DNA of 64,000 bases. Origin: Bartonella bacilliformis KC583 (GTDB lineage Bacteria; Pseudomonadota; Alphaproteobacteria; Rhizobiales; Rhizobiaceae). The stretch lies in the NCBI RefSeq assembly GCF_000015445.1, contig NC_008783.1, positions 937,001 through 1,001,000 on the forward strand. The letters run 5' to 3'. The notes under the pieces are model-generated. The model was not told the DNA's origin, made no database searches, and saw only the letters and a program-made list of their open reading frames with translations. The position numbers were made by a program, and so were the translations under genes. Shown here piece by piece: positions 31,542 to 43,998 of this stretch (within the stretch, counting starts at the first letter, position 1; the number at the start of each line of letters is the position of its first letter).

Positions 31542-32408
31542 TTATAAAGTAATTTTCTCATAACATGATTCATCTGCCAAAACGGCTTTCACTAACTGCG
31601 AATTAAGCGCATGTCCACTACAGTATGAGCGAAATAACCCAATAAAAGGTGCTCCAAGTAAAGCAGTATCACCAATTGCATCAAGCATTTTATGTCGAAC
31701 AAACTCATCATCAAAATACATACCCTCTGGATTAATGATTTGATTATCAAGACCAATGACAAGAGAATTTTCTAAAGAAGCACCTAATCCCTTTCCAGAA
31801 GCCCATAATTTCTCTATATCTTTAACAAAACCAAAAGTACGTGCACGTGATAAATCATCTAGAAACCCTTGTGAGGTGAGATCAAAACTAAGATGTTGTT
31901 TGCCAATAGCAGGTGAAGAAAAATCAATCATAACGTCAAAACGACATCCATCAAACGGTAAAAACTCTGCAAAACCACTCTTTGTTTCAGTCCGCACTGG
32001 TTTTTTTACGATAAAATAAGAACGCAATGCTGGCTGCTGCACAATACCAACTTGTTCAAAAGCTTGACAATACTGCCATGAGGACCCGTCTAAAATCGGC
32101 ACCTCATTGCTCGATACCTCAATAACAAGGTTATCCAAACCATAAGCAGCAATTGCTGCCATCAAATGTTCAATAGTCTCAACTCTTACATCCCCAGACC
32201 TAAGTGTTGTTGATAATTCAGTTTCTCCTATCTGCGATGCATGTGCTCGCAATATTTGTTCACTTTTATCTATTCCGCAACGCTTAAAAATAACACCACT
32301 ATCGATATCAGCGGGATAAATCCTAACCACAGATACATTGCCACTATGAACACCATATCCTTCAAATGTCACTGCATTTTTCAAAGTTGATTGATATTTT
32401 TTCACCAC
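31542..32408 (-). CDS. lpxC: UDP-3-O-acyl-N-acetylglucosamine deacetylase
   Basis: Zn-dependent first committed step of lipid A synthesis; 288 aa, slightly shorter than E. coli LpxC (305). Zinc ligands are His81 (VETIEHLMAA), His239 and Asp243 (RHKMLDAIGD), with the catalytic His266 (GHALN). The N-terminal GYGVHSGNVSVVRIYPA block is conserved. The start is a GTG (two GTG codons in a row), so the exact first codon is uncertain. It follows ftsZ by 220 bp, as in many dcw clusters. Confidence 0.94.
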   Translation of the reverse strand: MVKKYQSTLKNAVTFEGYGVHSGNVSVVRIYPADIDSGVIFKRCGIDKSEQILRAHASQIGETELSTTLRSGDVRVETIEHLMAAIAAYGLDNLVIEVSSNEVPILDGSSWQYCQAFEQVGIVQQPALRSYFIVKKPVRTETKSGFAEFLPFDGCRFDVMIDFSSPAIGKQHLSFDLTSQGFLDDLSRARTFGFVKDIEKLWASGKGLGASLENSLVIGLDNQIINPEGMYFDDEFVRHKMLDAIGDTALLGAPFIGLFRSYCSGHALNSQLVKAVLADESCYEKITL

Positions 32409-32628
32409 TGCATTAAATCACTTCATGGGTTTTTTACAGTTTTTGAAGATTTGAATAAAATCTCTAAAAAATTATCTTCAATAATAAATATAAACCCATT
32501 TATTACAAACGGGTTCACAATAAAGATTATAAAAACCTTTATAAAAGCTCAATATGTCTTCTAGGAATCAAAAATCTTTGTTTCATTATAAAAAATATAA
32601 AAATCTTCTCTCTTTCATTTTTTATTCA

Positions 32629-34407
32629 TTAATTCGCTTGGCGACGTAAAAATGCTGGTATTTCCAATTGATCTTCCTCGTTTACAAAAGCACGCTGGTC
32701 TTGTAGCGCACGTGACTGTAACTTTGTAGAACGGTGTGGAGCGTAAACAGAAGAATCCTGAGAAGACACTTTTTGCACGTTTTTATTGTAAATGTGAGAC
32801 TCTTCATTCTGGAGAGGTTTCACAGCAGGCTCTAATCGAGCTTCCGGCTCAATTTCTTCACGGTATGTTAAGCTTTGCTTTAAACGCTGCCAGAGACTAC
32901 GTGGTCCTTGTTCTAAACCAGAAGAATGTATCCCTTGACCATGAGTAAAAGGAGAAAAATCTTTCAACTCAGGCATACGTGCTGGCGCTATATAAGGCTG
33001 AATTTGGGCTTGCTTTTCCTCACTTTGCTCTACAATGTTAGTCATTTCACTAAGAACATGCGCCGTTGCTTCCATACTCACCGCCGCTGCCGTAGACTGC
33101 TGAGGAATGCTGTTAACCTGTATACGTGATGCATTTGATATCTTCCCATAAATATCACTTTGTCCATGTCCAAAAGGATAAGTAGCAGCACTCCTACTTG
33201 AGGTAGAAGCTGTATCTGTAGGTTTAGCAAAAATTTGGCTCTTTGGAGAAAACATCTCTTCAACCGGCTGACTCTGGCTCACTTCAACTTCAAGAGATTC
33301 AATTGTCTCAACCATTGATTCAGAACGCAATTGTGATGACTGAGGATGAGAAGCTGTCTGATTTATTCCAGAGTCGTTCTTACGAACTGAAGATACGGAT
33401 TTCTGAAATTTAGAATGAGAAGGCTGAACTACATCACTAGCCAAACGATCAATACCTGTTGCAACAACCGATACACGAATAACACCCTCAAGCGACTCAT
33501 CATCAATAGCACCAAAGATAACATTCGCATCAGCATCAACTTCTTCGCGAATACGATTAGCAGCTTCATCTACTTCAAATAGAGTCATATCACGGCCACC
33601 AGTAATGGAAATCAAAAGACCACGAGCTCCACACATAGAGGTTTCATCTAATAGAGGATTTGCAATAGCAGCTTCAGCAGCAGCTAAAGCACGCCCTTCA
33701 CCAGATGCCTCACCAGTGCCCATCATTGCACGACCCATTTCATGCATAACAGAACGAACATCAGCAAAATCTAGATTAATTAAGCCTTCTTTAATCATCA
33801 AATCTGTAATAGAAGCAACCCCAGAATAAAGAACCTGATCAGCCATAGCAAAGGCGTCAGCAAATGTTGTCTTTTCATTGGCAATGCGAAATAAATTTTG
33901 GTTAGGAATAACAATCAATGTATCAACGGATTTTTGTAACTCCTCTATGCCAGCCTCTGCTGTCTTCATGCGACGCGCACCTTCAAACTGAAAAGGCTTT
34001 GTCACAACGCCAACGGTCAAAATACCTTTTTCACGTGCTGCACGAGCAACAACAGGCGCTGCTCCCGTTCCTGTGCCTCCTCCCATACCTGCTGTAATAA
34101 AAACCATATGAGAATCTGCAAGATGATCAATGATTTCATCAATACATTCATCTGCAGCAGCTTGCCCAACCTCTGGTAAAGCACCAGCTCCTAATCCCTC
34201 TGTCACTGCTGCGCCAAGCTGGATTACACGTTCAGCTTTTGACATAGCTAAAGCCTGTGCATCCGTATTGGCAACAACAAAATCAACGCCTTGAAGGCCC
34301 GCATTAATCATATTATTTACGGCATTTCCACCACCACCCCCAACACCAAAAACGGTAATGCGCGGCTTTAATTCAGCAATATCTGGCCGGTGCAGATTAA
34401 TTGTCAT
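32629..34407 (-). CDS. ftsZ: Cell division protein FtsZ
   Basis: Tubulin-like GTPase that forms the Z ring; 592 aa from the ATG at 34407 with GGAAGG upstream. The GTPase domain shows [16 protein letters not shown] at about residues 19-34 and the signature GGGTGTG at 109-115. The T7 loop/synergy residues lie in the [13 protein letters not shown] region. The core ends near residue 320 and is followed by a long, Ser/Gln-rich linker of about 240 residues, typical of Rhizobiales FtsZ1. The C-terminal peptide [11 protein letters not shown] binds FtsA and other partners. It is the last gene of the dcw cluster. Confidence 0.97.
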   Translation of the reverse strand: MTINLHRPDIAELKPRITVFGVGGGGGNAVNNMINAGLQGVDFVVANTDAQALAMSKAERVIQLGAAVTEGLGAGALPEVGQAAADECIDEIIDHLADSHMVFITAGMGGGTGTGAAPVVARAAREKGILTVGVVTKPFQFEGARRMKTAEAGIEELQKSVDTLIVIPNQNLFRIANEKTTFADAFAMADQVLYSGVASITDLMIKEGLINLDFADVRSVMHEMGRAMMGTGEASGEGRALAAAEAAIANPLLDETSMCGARGLLISITGGRDMTLFEVDEAANRIREEVDADANVIFGAIDDESLEGVIRVSVVATGIDRLASDVVQPSHSKFQKSVSSVRKNDSGINQTASHPQSSQLRSESMVETIESLEVEVSQSQPVEEMFSPKSQIFAKPTDTASTSSRSAATYPFGHGQSDIYGKISNASRIQVNSIPQQSTAAAVSMEATAHVLSEMTNIVEQSEEKQAQIQPYIAPARMPELKDFSPFTHGQGIHSSGLEQGPRSLWQRLKQSLTYREEIEPEARLEPAVKPLQNEESHIYNKNVQKVSSQDSSVYAPHRSTKLQSRALQDQRAFVNEEDQLEIPAFLRRQAN

Positions 34408-34476
34408 TTTCTTTTCCTTCCTATAAAACACCGCAAGCCAAAGCGATGGAAATTAATATTTCTAAAATAAATTTAC

Positions 34477-35775
34477 TTAAAAAGTCTTACGCAACCACTG
34501 ACCAACACGTTGAAAATACTTACCTCTACCTGTCGATAAATATTTGACTGCAGTTTGAACTGTTTTTTTCTCAAAACCCACTAACTGAGGATAAATTAAT
34601 AATCCAACAGCAGATGAAAATGTCGCCCCTTTTGCAAAGGAAGGAAGCCTAGAAATACCTAAAGGCCGTCCTATACGAACATTTCTTCCCAATATATTAC
34701 GTGCCATCTCTGGCAGTCCTGTTAACTGACTTGCTCCCCCAGTCAAAATAACACGTTTACCGATGATGTGCCCAAAACCAGAACGGTTTAAACGATCACG
34801 CATCATCTCCAATATTTCTTCAACACGCGCACGAATAATACGACCAAGAACAGCGCGTGGATACTCGGTTTCATGATGTCCATTGCCGATTTCTAATACA
34901 TTAATCATACAGCGATCATCGGCACTCATTGAAAACGTCGAACCATATACAATTTTTAAACGCTCTGCTTCTTCAATAGACATAGAAAAACCACGCGCAA
35001 CATCAAGAGTTACATGATGCCCTCCAACTGGAAGAACATCCGTATGAACGAATTTTCCTTCAGAAAACACTGAAAGTGTTGTCGTTCCACCACCCAGATC
35101 AATACATGCAGCTCCTAAACGCGCCTCATCATTAATTAAAACTGAAAGACCACTAGCAAAAGGCGTTGCTACCATTGCTTCAACGCTCAAATGAGCACGG
35201 TTAATACAAGTTTCTAAATTACGCAAAGGTGCTGTTTCTGCTGTTACAACATGTACATTCACACCGAGTGTTTTTCCTATCATCCCAATAGGATCAACAA
35301 TCCCTTTATTGCCATCTAATGCGTAAAAAGCTGGAACTGTATGCACAATATGATGTTCAGCATCAAAAGCTTTGCGAGAAACATCTGCTAATGCCATACG
35401 TACATCGTATGGAGTCACTTCATGCCCATCTAAACACACTGTACCATTAATAAAGCTACTTTTTAAACAACTTGAGGAAAAATTCACAATCACTGAATCC
35501 ACCACCAAACCAGCCATCTTTTCTGCTGCATCAACAGCCAAACGTATTGATCGCTCTGCTGCAACCATATCCATTATGACACCAGATTTAATGCCACATG
35601 AACGCTGCATACCAAAACCTAAAATTTCTATAGAATGCGTACGACCATACAAATGCCGTGCATGTTCTAAAGGATGCAAACAGGCAATAAGACAAACGAT
35701 CTTACTTGAACCTACATCAAGAACTGTTAGAAAACGCGTTTTGCGCCATCCTCCATGAGGTAAGCTGAGAAACAT
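34477..35775 (-). CDS. ftsA: Cell division protein FtsA
   Basis: Actin-like ATPase that tethers FtsZ to the membrane; 432 aa. The phosphate-1 loop VLDVGSSKIVCLIA begins at about residue 19. ACIDLGGGTTTLSVF is the second phosphate loop, and VILTGGASQLTGLPEMA the adenosine motif. The C-terminus has a basic amphipathic helix (VGQWLRKTF), the likely membrane-targeting sequence. Its start overlaps the ftsQ stop by one base, and ftsZ follows after 69 bp. Confidence 0.96.
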   Translation of the reverse strand: MFLSLPHGGWRKTRFLTVLDVGSSKIVCLIACLHPLEHARHLYGRTHSIEILGFGMQRSCGIKSGVIMDMVAAERSIRLAVDAAEKMAGLVVDSVIVNFSSSCLKSSFINGTVCLDGHEVTPYDVRMALADVSRKAFDAEHHIVHTVPAFYALDGNKGIVDPIGMIGKTLGVNVHVVTAETAPLRNLETCINRAHLSVEAMVATPFASGLSVLINDEARLGAACIDLGGGTTTLSVFSEGKFVHTDVLPVGGHHVTLDVARGFSMSIEEAERLKIVYGSTFSMSADDRCMINVLEIGNGHHETEYPRAVLGRIIRARVEEILEMMRDRLNRSGFGHIIGKRVILTGGASQLTGLPEMARNILGRNVRIGRPLGISRLPSFAKGATFSSAVGLLIYPQLVGFEKKTVQTAVKYLSTGRGKYFQRVGQWLRKTF

Positions 35776-36701
35776 TATACACTCCCTGCTTTCAGCATCT
35801 TCAAAAGACGCTCTTCTTCCAATACAACAGCACGACGACGTGTTAATGCTTCATCCGATAAAGAAACTGTTATTCGATCAGAAAGACGCAAATCAATATC
35901 TGAAATATCACGCGAAAAAAGATCTTCTGCTACACCCTGTTCAATAAAAGAAGCAAGCCTTTCAATAGCACCATTTTCAGGCAACATAATACGCATCCCA
36001 TTCGCTAAAAAAAGATCCCAACGTCGATCACCTACACGCACATAAGCACGAACATGATTTTGTAGTTGCGGATATACTGAAAGCGCTTGAATAAATAATT
36101 TGGCTGTCTTTTGCGCACCCTGGCCAACTACGAATGACAAATTCTGAACGAGACCTGCTTGAAATGGTGCAATCACATACCCGGTATCATCAATAATATT
36201 CATTTCGCCATTATGCTGCCAAATCGCATATGGCTCACGCTCTACTAATGAAATACGTAATCGATCAGGATAAATTTTTTGAACATCAGCTAATCGCACC
36301 CAAGGCTGCTGTTCCAAGATAAAACGGGCTTTATCAATATCAAAACTAATCATTGATGGATATTCATCAAGCCCCAAAACTTTTAAAATATCCTGTTCCA
36401 TCATACGTTTGTTGCCACTCATATCAACATGAGTAACTAAAAAGCCAGAATTCGATATTGCGACTTTCATGAAATGGTTCATATAACCACCAGATGAAAT
36501 GCTATAAAGTATCGAAAGAAAGAAAAAAGAAAAAACAGCAAGAGAACCTGCATGGCGAGGGACATCAATACCAGCAACACACTTAAATAAAAACCAGAAT
36601 ACGCGACGGTAAAGACGTTGCAAAACCGTCACTGATAATATTCTCAGAAAACCTGTTTTCTCAACATTCAGCGCATACACGATGCGTCCTCCACTATCCA
36701 T
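35775..36701 (-). CDS. ftsQ: Cell division protein FtsQ
   Basis: Bitopic divisome protein linking FtsB/FtsL; 308 aa. A cytoplasmic N-terminus precedes one TM segment at about residues 50-68 ([14 protein letters not shown]). The POTRA domain follows, with [20 protein letters not shown] and the [19 protein letters not shown] block typical of FtsQ/DivIB. The start lies inside the end of ddlB, with a 34-bp overlap, implying coupled translation. Confidence 0.93.
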   Translation of the reverse strand: MDSGGRIVYALNVEKTGFLRILSVTVLQRLYRRVFWFLFKCVAGIDVPRHAGSLAVFSFFFLSILYSISSGGYMNHFMKVAISNSGFLVTHVDMSGNKRMMEQDILKVLGLDEYPSMISFDIDKARFILEQQPWVRLADVQKIYPDRLRISLVEREPYAIWQHNGEMNIIDDTGYVIAPFQAGLVQNLSFVVGQGAQKTAKLFIQALSVYPQLQNHVRAYVRVGDRRWDLFLANGMRIMLPENGAIERLASFIEQGVAEDLFSRDISDIDLRLSDRITVSLSDEALTRRRAVVLEEERLLKMLKAGSV

Positions 36702-37588
36702 TTAACAATATCGCCATAAGTACGACCACTCGCTTTTGCAATATCAGGAACAAGAGAAGTCGATGTCATACCTGGCTGCGTATTGATTTCAAGCCAAATT
36801 AATTCCCCTGTTTCTTCATTAAAACGAAAATCAGAACGACTAACACCCCGACAACCAATAGCTTGATGTGCCGCCAAAGACATTCTTTGCACATTTTGGT
36901 AAATATTTGATGAAAGTTTTGCAGGACAAATGTGAAGAGAACCACCAGACTTATATTTTGAGTCATAATCATAAAACTGGAAACACTCTTTGGGTACGAT
37001 TTCACAAACATCCAAGACTTCATCCCCTAAAACAGCGCAGGTAAGCTCGCGCCCTGGAACATATTTTTCAACCATTATCTCATCATCATAAACCCACTCA
37101 TTATTCATAATGTCATGAAGTGGCATAGTTTCATCACTCCCCACAATCACGACACCAAAACTTGATCCTTCACGTATAGGCTTAATTACATAAGGGGGCT
37201 TCATAGGATGTTCTGCTCCCAAACTAAAGCGGCTCATCACACAAGAAGGAGCAACAGAAACACCAGCACTGGCAGCAATAATTTTTGCACGCCCTTTATC
37301 CATTGCCAAGGCTGATGCCATCACTCCAGAATGCGTATAAGGAATTTTTAAATATTCAAGAATACCTTGAATACAACCATCCTCACCAAATGGCCCATGC
37401 AATGCGTTAAAAACAGTAGTCGGCCGCAATTCCTCAAGAACAGAAACAATACGATCATCGACATCCACACGAACGACATTATACCCCTGTGCTTCCAAAA
37501 TATCTGCACAAGCAGTACCTGAAGATAAACTAACAGACCGCTCAGATGACCACCCTCCCATCAAAACGGTTACATGCTTACCTGTCAT
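36668..37588 (-). CDS. ddlB: D-alanine--D-alanine ligase
   Basis: ATP-grasp enzyme making the D-Ala-D-Ala dipeptide for peptidoglycan; 306 aa. The N-terminus [19 protein letters not shown] is the substrate-binding signature. The motifs [33 protein letters not shown], and the C-terminal [17 protein letters not shown] with its metal-binding Glu/Asn are all present. It opens the ddlB-ftsQ-ftsA-ftsZ run, separated by 227 AT-rich bases from murB, so a promoter probably lies in that gap. Confidence 0.96.
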   Translation of the reverse strand: MTGKHVTVLMGGWSSERSVSLSSGTACADILEAQGYNVVRVDVDDRIVSVLEELRPTTVFNALHGPFGEDGCIQGILEYLKIPYTHSGVMASALAMDKGRAKIIAASAGVSVAPSCVMSRFSLGAEHPMKPPYVIKPIREGSSFGVVIVGSDETMPLHDIMNNEWVYDDEIMVEKYVPGRELTCAVLGDEVLDVCEIVPKECFQFYDYDSKYKSGGSLHICPAKLSSNIYQNVQRMSLAAHQAIGCRGVSRSDFRFNEETGELIWLEINTQPGMTSTSLVPDIAKASGRTYGDIVKWIVEDASCMR

Positions 37589-37815
37589 GATACTTATCCT
37601 TCTTTAGATACTATATATATACCCTGCAAAACAACCAATCACTATATATTAGAAAAAACTAGATTTATCATTTTGAATCAACAATCTAGTGATTTTTTCT
37701 AATGAATCAGAATCAGGAGAATGAAGCAAGAGCTTTTCTATTAATTTATTGATTTTTAATAGAAAATTCTGCTTATCTCTTTGAAATGACTCAATTTTTT
37801 AATGATGTGAATAAA

Positions 37816-38793
37816 TCAATGAAATTGATCAAAGGGAAGAACGATACGATCTTGCTCAAATTGACCAATGCGCTGTATTTCCCACTCTAAATGATGGGCT
37901 GAATGATTGAAAACACGAGCACGCACTGTTTCACCCAATTTTTCAAGATCATAACCTGTAGCTTCACCCATATTAATCATAAAATTACAATGCATTTCGC
38001 TCATCTGAGCACCACCTATCTGCAAACCACGGCACCCTGCTTCATCAATAACCTTCCATGCAGAAATATCTTCAAGATTGCGAAAAGTTGATCCACCTGT
38101 TTTTTCACGAATGGGTTGCACTGTTTCTCGATGAAGAGCAACTTCATGCATAGCTGCACGAATATCATCTTTGTTCCCTACATCTCCCTCCAGCAAAGCG
38201 GCGGTAAACACAAGACCTTCAGGAATATTACAATGACGATAAGCATAATTCATATCTCTCAAATTTAAGATATGACGCTCTCCCTTACGATCAAGTGCAT
38301 AAACCTCAACAACACGCTCAGCCGTCTCAACACCATTAGCTCCAGCATTCATTTTCAATGCCCCTCCCAAGCCACCTGGAATCCCATGATAAAAATGAAA
38401 ACCAGAAATCTCTGCTTCTAAAGCTGCTGATGCCAAATGCTTATCCGCTGTAGCAGCACCAACCAAAAACCGTGTTGAAGAAACCTGTTTTATTTGCCCA
38501 AAACTTTTTGTTGAAAGACGAATAACAACACCAGGAATTCCCCCATCACGCACAAGAAGATTAGAACCTATCCCTACAATTGTTACAGGAACGAATTCAG
38601 GTAACACTTTAAAAAATAAAGCTAAATCATCTTCATCAGCAGGCTGATAAAAAAGCTCAGCCAACCCACCCGTGCGAAACCACGTTACCTTGCGCATTTC
38701 GACATTGGGCGTTATTTTTCCCTTTATATCACTTAACACCGGCTGCAACCAGGCTAACAGTTTTTTACCGTCAATTGGCTGAAAATTCATCAT
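37816..38793 (-). CDS. murB: UDP-N-acetylenolpyruvoylglucosamine reductase
   Basis: FAD/NADPH enzyme producing UDP-MurNAc; about 325 aa. The ATG at 38793 (or 38790) is chosen over an in-frame TTG because GGAG lies about 10 bases upstream. FAD-binding segments are [25 protein letters not shown] and [18 protein letters not shown]. The catalytic Ser region GGSTFRN and the final Glu in MGEATG-type sequence are present; it is a type I/IIb-like MurB as usual in alphaproteobacteria. It overlaps the end of murC by about 20 bases. Confidence 0.95.
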   Translation of the reverse strand: MMNFQPIDGKKLLAWLQPVLSDIKGKITPNVEMRKVTWFRTGGLAELFYQPADEDDLALFFKVLPEFVPVTIVGIGSNLLVRDGGIPGVVIRLSTKSFGQIKQVSSTRFLVGAATADKHLASAALEAEISGFHFYHGIPGGLGGALKMNAGANGVETAERVVEVYALDRKGERHILNLRDMNYAYRHCNIPEGLVFTAALLEGDVGNKDDIRAAMHEVALHRETVQPIREKTGGSTFRNLEDISAWKVIDEAGCRGLQIGGAQMSEMHCNFMINMGEATGYDLEKLGETVRARVFNHSAHHLEWEIQRIGQFEQDRIVLPFDQFH

Positions 38794-40198
38794 TGTTATC
38801 AAGCTCCGCTAACCGCTTAGGCAATGCATAAGCCCATTGTGTAATACTACCAGCACCAAGAAAAACCACATAATCACCAGACTTAGCGACTGTAGATACA
38901 ATCGAAACAACATCTTCCAGATCATCAATCAAACGCACATCACAGTGGCTTGCCATTTGTATGTGCTCTACAAGTTCTTTAGAACCAAAACCAGTGATCG
39001 GCTCTTCACCTGCTGCATAAACCGGTGCAATCATGATTGTATCAGCATCATTAAAACACGTAGTAAAATCATCAAATAAATTGCACAAACGCGAATAACG
39101 ATGCGGTTGAGCAATTGCAATTACCTGCCCGTTTGTGCTCTCACGAGCTGCACGTAAAACAGCTTTTATTTCAACGGGATGATGCCCATAGTCATCGAAT
39201 ACATCAATACCACGCCAACTTCCTGTTTGGGTGAAACGCCGCTTTACCCCTCCAAATTCTGCTAATCCTTTTCTAATAACTTCATCTGAAATTCCAAGCT
39301 CATGAGCAATCGCAATCGCTGCAGTAGCATTAGAAACATTATGCTTTCCAGACATCGGCAAAACCAAATCTCTTAGTTCAGTTTGTATACCTGTCTTTCG
39401 TGATCGAATAAGAACATCAAAATGTGCTTTTTTATTTTTCATTGAAAAATTAAGAAAACGAACATCTGCTTGTGGATTTGCACCATACGTGATTACCCAA
39501 CGATCATCAATCCGACTAGCTAATGTCTGAACCTCTGGATGATCAAGGCACATAACAGCAAAACCATAAAAAGGCACATTTTCTACAAATTGTCGAAAAG
39601 ATTCACGCACAGCATCAAAACTCCCATAATGGTCTAAATGCTCAGAATCTATATTCGTCACTACAACAATGTCAGCAGGCAATTTTAAGAATGTACCATC
39701 ACTCTCATCAGCTTCAACCACCATCCAATTACCGTTCCCCATGCGTGCATTGGTTCCATAAGCATTGATAATGCCGCCATTAATCACCATCGGATCAAAA
39801 TTACCAGCATCAAGAAGCGCAGCTACCATTGACGTAGTGGTTGTTTTGCCATGTGTACCACCAATAGCAATTGCTTGGCGAAAACGCATCAATTCAGCAA
39901 GCATTTCCGCACGCTTAACAACTGGCAAATGCTTTTCCTTGGCAGCTATATATTCAGGATTTGTTTTTTTAATCGCAGTGGAAATAACAACAACTTCTGC
40001 TTCCCCTAGATTTTTAGCCTGATGACCTATATGAACGTTGATCCCTTTACTTCGTAAACGCTCAATATTTGTATTGTTAGCTTGATCAGATCCTTGAATT
40101 TTATAACCAAGGTTATGCAAAACCTCAGCAATTCCGCTCATACCAATACCACCAATGCCTACAAAGTGAATAAGGCCGATATTAAGTGGTATTTTCAT
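38771..40198 (-). CDS. murC: UDP-N-acetylmuramate--L-alanine ligase
   Basis: Adds L-Ala to UDP-MurNAc; 475 aa from the ATG at 40198. The N-terminal Rossmann [17 protein letters not shown] is specific to MurC. The ATP loop is [13 protein letters not shown], followed by the central-domain [12 protein letters not shown] and [12 protein letters not shown]. The C-terminal ligase domain has [14 protein letters not shown] and AQPHRYSR. It overlaps murG by about 17 bases. Confidence 0.96.
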   Translation of the reverse strand: MKIPLNIGLIHFVGIGGIGMSGIAEVLHNLGYKIQGSDQANNTNIERLRSKGINVHIGHQAKNLGEAEVVVISTAIKKTNPEYIAAKEKHLPVVKRAEMLAELMRFRQAIAIGGTHGKTTTTSMVAALLDAGNFDPMVINGGIINAYGTNARMGNGNWMVVEADESDGTFLKLPADIVVVTNIDSEHLDHYGSFDAVRESFRQFVENVPFYGFAVMCLDHPEVQTLASRIDDRWVITYGANPQADVRFLNFSMKNKKAHFDVLIRSRKTGIQTELRDLVLPMSGKHNVSNATAAIAIAHELGISDEVIRKGLAEFGGVKRRFTQTGSWRGIDVFDDYGHHPVEIKAVLRAARESTNGQVIAIAQPHRYSRLCNLFDDFTTCFNDADTIMIAPVYAAGEEPITGFGSKELVEHIQMASHCDVRLIDDLEDVVSIVSTVAKSGDYVVFLGAGSITQWAYALPKRLAELDNNDEFSAN

Positions 40199-41318
40199 CA
40201 AAAAACTCCCTTTTCATGTCTAATAATGATCTTCCTACAATTAACGCTTCAGCCATATCCGCAAGAACTCTGGTTGCTTGAGGTTTTCCAACTTTTTTTG
40301 CAGCCAATGCTCGTTGTTCTAATGAGTGCGGCTCACAACAAAATTTTGTTAAAAGAGAAGAAAGTATCTGTGCGTTTAAATCTTTTTCTAACATAATTTG
40401 TGCTCCCCCTCTTGCAGCAAGCAAAGCCGCATTTGCTGCTTGATCGTGATCAAGAGCGTGCGGATACGGAATAAGTAAAGCTGGCCGACCAATGATAGCT
40501 ATTTCACAAACTGTTGAAGCACCAGCACGCGACATAATAAAATGAGAGCGAGCAATATGTTCAACCATATTATCAAAAAAAGGGGCGACTTCTGCCTGCA
40601 CTCCCATATCTTGGTAAATTTTTGCCAAATCTATCTCTTCACCACGAACTTGCTGAACAATATGCAAACGCTCACGTATATCATGATCAAGCAACTTAAC
40701 AGCTTCAGGAACAATGCGTGAAAAAGCAGAAGCCCCTTGACTACCGCCAAAGACCAAAAAATAAAATGGTTGTTTACTAGTGGAAGCACAATAAGGAATT
40801 TCTGCTGCCTTAAGAATAGCTTCACGAACAGGATTGCCCGTAACAAATGTTTTATGAATATGTATTTTGTTCTCTAGCAACAAACCACTTGCTATTGCAT
40901 TCACTCGAGTTGCTAACACCCTATTAGCACGCCCCATAACAGCATTTTGTTCGTGAATAAATGTTACACGCCCGGTTAAAGCAGCAACCCAAACTGGAGG
41001 AACAGTGGGATAACCACCAAATCCACCGACAAGAACAGGACGCAATTTACGAAAAAGTATCCATGACTGAACCATTCCTCTCAGCAAAAGCCAAAATGTT
41101 TTTATAAGTGCAAAAGGGTGATGTCGTACCAATGTTGCTGATGAAATTATATGGATATGCTTTTCATCAAAATGACGTACAAAACGCTTAGCTCTTTCAT
41201 CTGTTGCTAAATGCACATCATATCCGCGCTGCCTTAACTCAACAGCAAGCGCTTCTGCGGGAAAAAGGTGCCCACCTGTACCACCAGCAACTAAAACAAC
41301 AACTTTTTTATTTGTCAT
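40182..41318 (-). CDS. murG: Lipid II synthase MurG
   Basis: GT28 glycosyltransferase that adds GlcNAc to lipid I on the cytoplasmic face of the membrane; about 378 aa. The ATG at 41318 ([21 protein letters not shown]) is chosen since the motif GGTGGHxxPA normally lies near residue 12; a start ten codons earlier is possible. Other signatures are [50 protein letters not shown] and [14 protein letters not shown]. The start overlaps the ftsW stop by 11 bases. Confidence 0.96.
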   Translation of the reverse strand: MTNKKVVVLVAGGTGGHLFPAEALAVELRQRGYDVHLATDERAKRFVRHFDEKHIHIISSATLVRHHPFALIKTFWLLLRGMVQSWILFRKLRPVLVGGFGGYPTVPPVWVAALTGRVTFIHEQNAVMGRANRVLATRVNAIASGLLLENKIHIHKTFVTGNPVREAILKAAEIPYCASTSKQPFYFLVFGGSQGASAFSRIVPEAVKLLDHDIRERLHIVQQVRGEEIDLAKIYQDMGVQAEVAPFFDNMVEHIARSHFIMSRAGASTVCEIAIIGRPALLIPYPHALDHDQAANAALLAARGGAQIMLEKDLNAQILSSLLTKFCCEPHSLEQRALAAKKVGKPQATRVLADMAEALIVGRSLLDMKREFFDENTT

Positions 41319-42468
41319 GAATAACGTCCGAAACGGCAGGTGGAACAAAGACTGAAAATCGTGCTTCTGGCCAGCGGCGTGTTAAACTGAGCAAAATACC
41401 CATCGAAATAGCAATCGCCAACATAGATGAGCCACCATAAGAAATAAATGGCAATGTCATACCCTTTGGAGGTATTAAATGCAAATTAACTGCCATATTA
41501 ATTGCTGATTGCAAACCAATTACCATTGATACACCAGTAATACCCAAACATGTAAATGAGTCACGCGTGTTTAATGCTACATAAAGTGAGCGTGTAATGA
41601 TAAAACCAAAAATTGCCATAATCAATAAACAAAAAATAATACCATATTCCTCAGCCGCCACAGAGAAAACAAAATCTGTATGACCATCAGGAAGAATACG
41701 TTTAATCGTACCTTCACCTGGCCCTTGGCCAAACCATCCACCATTCAAAATGGCTTCACGCCCCATATCAACCTGAAATGTATCACCTTCACCTGTCAAA
41801 AAACCATTGATGCGCTCACGCACATGGTGAACAAAAAAATAGGCTAGAAAACCTCCCAAAATACCTAAAACAAGAAATAGAAAAACAATAGTAAGAGGTA
41901 AACCTGCAACAAAAAACAAACCACCCCATGCTGCACTAATTAAAAGCGTTTGACCAATATCAGGTTGTAAAATAAGAAGGATGCAACAAATGGCATAAAG
42001 TGTAACGGCTAATGTATAATGAGGAATACCACGACGTCCTACCTGATCTGAAAAAAGCCAAGCAGACATAACGATAAAAGCCGGCTTCATAAATTCTGAA
42101 GCTTGTACAGAAACACCAAACACAGAAATCCAACGTCGTGCTCCTTTAACTTCAATACCAAACAATAAAGTTGTAACCATAAGAATAAGCGTTACAACTA
42201 ATAAAAGAGCACATAGACGGCAAATATTGCGAGGCGAAAAAAAAGAAATAGTCATCATGGTAAAAAACGCGGGAATGCAAAAAATGATATGCCAACGCAC
42301 AAAATAAAAGCTATCATTAATCCCTATTCTCTCTGCAACAGCAGGGCTGGCTGCAAAAGACAACATGATGCCAATTCCCATCAAGATTAAACAAGCAGCA
42401 AGGATAGAACGATCAATCGTCCACCACCAATTCGTGATCGGATCTCGATTTGCGCGAGTAAACATCAT
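41308..42468 (-). CDS. ftsW: Lipid II polymerase FtsW (SEDS family)
   Basis: Septal peptidoglycan glycosyltransferase, about 386 aa with around ten TM segments. The ATG at 42468 follows AAGGATAAAG; a GTG two codons earlier is possible. SEDS-family markers include IEVKGARRWISVFGVSVQASE, LLILQPDIGQTLLI, and the C-terminal LIPPKGMTLPFISYGGSSMLA. The conserved Asp of the catalytic cavity is in the QPDIGQ segment or in the following extracellular loop. It works with FtsI, encoded in the same cluster. Confidence 0.95.
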   Translation of the reverse strand: MMFTRANRDPITNWWWTIDRSILAACLILMGIGIMLSFAASPAVAERIGINDSFYFVRWHIIFCIPAFFTMMTISFFSPRNICRLCALLLVVTLILMVTTLLFGIEVKGARRWISVFGVSVQASEFMKPAFIVMSAWLFSDQVGRRGIPHYTLAVTLYAICCILLILQPDIGQTLLISAAWGGLFFVAGLPLTIVFLFLVLGILGGFLAYFFVHHVRERINGFLTGEGDTFQVDMGREAILNGGWFGQGPGEGTIKRILPDGHTDFVFSVAAEEYGIIFCLLIMAIFGFIITRSLYVALNTRDSFTCLGITGVSMVIGLQSAINMAVNLHLIPPKGMTLPFISYGGSSMLAIAISMGILLSLTRRWPEARFSVFVPPAVSDVIHDK

Positions 42469-42587
42469 CTTCACTTTATCCTTTTCACAATTCTATTTAC
42501 AGAGGTATAGTCCTTTATTTTTTGACAAGTACCTCAAAAATTGAATTACACTGAAAAAGATTCCAGTTTCTTAACGCAGAATATTTT

Positions 42588-43994
42588 TTACAATTCGTGT
42601 TTATTTAACTGCATAACAAAAGATATGAAAGCCTCTCCACGCATTTCATAATTCTTAAACTGATCATAACTTGCACACGCTGGGGACAATAAAACAACTG
42701 CCTCTTTCACCTTTTCATGAGACGCATCAATAGCAGCTTCACGCACAGCATTCTCTAAGGTTAAACTCATGGAAATAGGAAAAGAAGAGCCAATAACGCG
42801 AACAAAATCTTCTGCTGCTTCCCCAATCAAATAAGCTTTACGGATTTTAGGAAAAAATTTTCTCAAAGCACCAATTCCACCTTCTTTTGCTTTCCCTCCT
42901 AAAATCCAAAAAATATCATCAAAGGTAGCAAGAGCAACAGCTGATGCATCTGCATTGGTAGCCTTACTATCATTGATAAACAAAACCGATCCAATTTTAC
43001 GCACCTGCTGCATACGATGCGCAAGCCCTGCATAACTGACTAAATGCTTCTCTAAGTGTGGATCAGTAATTTTTAATGCCTGCAATGTTGCCAAAACCAT
43101 AAGAGCATTTTGTGCATTATGACTACCGCGTAATGAGGTAACAGCAGCAAGATCAACAAGCATATGGCGCTGCCCATGACGAACAGAAAAAAGTTGTGTT
43201 CCTTCTACATAAAAACCATTTTCAACAAAATGTTTCTTAGAAATAGCCTCAACTTGATGCTTCTCGTCCACAAGTTGTTGATACAAAGTTTTACAGGCCG
43301 CATCATCAACTGAAATTAAAGCATGGGACGCTCTAGAAACTAAAAGCCCTTTTACCTGAGCATAATGAGCAAAGGTACCATGACGATCAATATGATCCGG
43401 TGTTAGATTCAACAAAATACCGATAGTTGGTTGAAGAGAAGGTGCTAAATCAATCTGAAATGATGAACATTCAATAACATAAATACGTTTTTTAACAAAT
43501 GGCTTCAGTGTTAATATCGCTGTTCCAACATTCCCCCCCATCTGCACATCATAACCCATTTGTTCTAAAAGATGAACAAGCAAAGTCGTGGTCGTCGATT
43601 TACCATTTGTACCAGTAATAGCAATAAATGGAACATCCCAATCGCAAAAATCATATTGTTGCAAAAAATGATTCCGCGCGCGGACAAATAATTCAATATC
43701 ACCAATGACTTCTACATTTTCTTGACGTGCTTTATCAACAACCCAATGGGGCTTTGGATAAAATAAAGGCACTCCAGGTGCTAAGATTAATGCAACAAAT
43801 TCTGACCAATCCTCATGATGAAGATCCCTCGTTGCAATATTTTCTTTACAAGCGGCTTCCACACCAGCAGGATTATCATCCCACGCAATGACTTCTGCCC
43901 CACCAGAGATGAGCGCTTGTGCTGTTGCCAAACCTGATTTCCCTAATCCAAATAGAGCAACTTTTTTACCTTTATAACACTCAACAGAAATCAC
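42588..43994 (-). CDS. murD: UDP-N-acetylmuramoylalanine--D-glutamate ligase
   Basis: Adds D-Glu to UDP-MurNAc-L-Ala; 468 aa with a GTG start. The N-terminal [17 protein letters not shown] is the UDP-binding Rossmann motif. The ATP loop [14 protein letters not shown], central [25 protein letters not shown] and the C-terminal [17 protein letters not shown] and [16 protein letters not shown] are all MurD signatures. A 113-bp spacer follows before ftsW; mraY ends four bases upstream. Confidence 0.96.
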   Translation of the reverse strand: MISVECYKGKKVALFGLGKSGLATAQALISGGAEVIAWDDNPAGVEAACKENIATRDLHHEDWSEFVALILAPGVPLFYPKPHWVVDKARQENVEVIGDIELFVRARNHFLQQYDFCDWDVPFIAITGTNGKSTTTTLLVHLLEQMGYDVQMGGNVGTAILTLKPFVKKRIYVIECSSFQIDLAPSLQPTIGILLNLTPDHIDRHGTFAHYAQVKGLLVSRASHALISVDDAACKTLYQQLVDEKHQVEAISKKHFVENGFYVEGTQLFSVRHGQRHMLVDLAAVTSLRGSHNAQNALMVLATLQALKITDPHLEKHLVSYAGLAHRMQQVRKIGSVLFINDSKATNADASAVALATFDDIFWILGGKAKEGGIGALRKFFPKIRKAYLIGEAAEDFVRVIGSSFPISMSLTLENAVREAAIDASHEKVKEAVVLLSPACASYDQFKNYEMRGEAFISFVMQLNKHEL

Positions 43995-43998
43995 GATC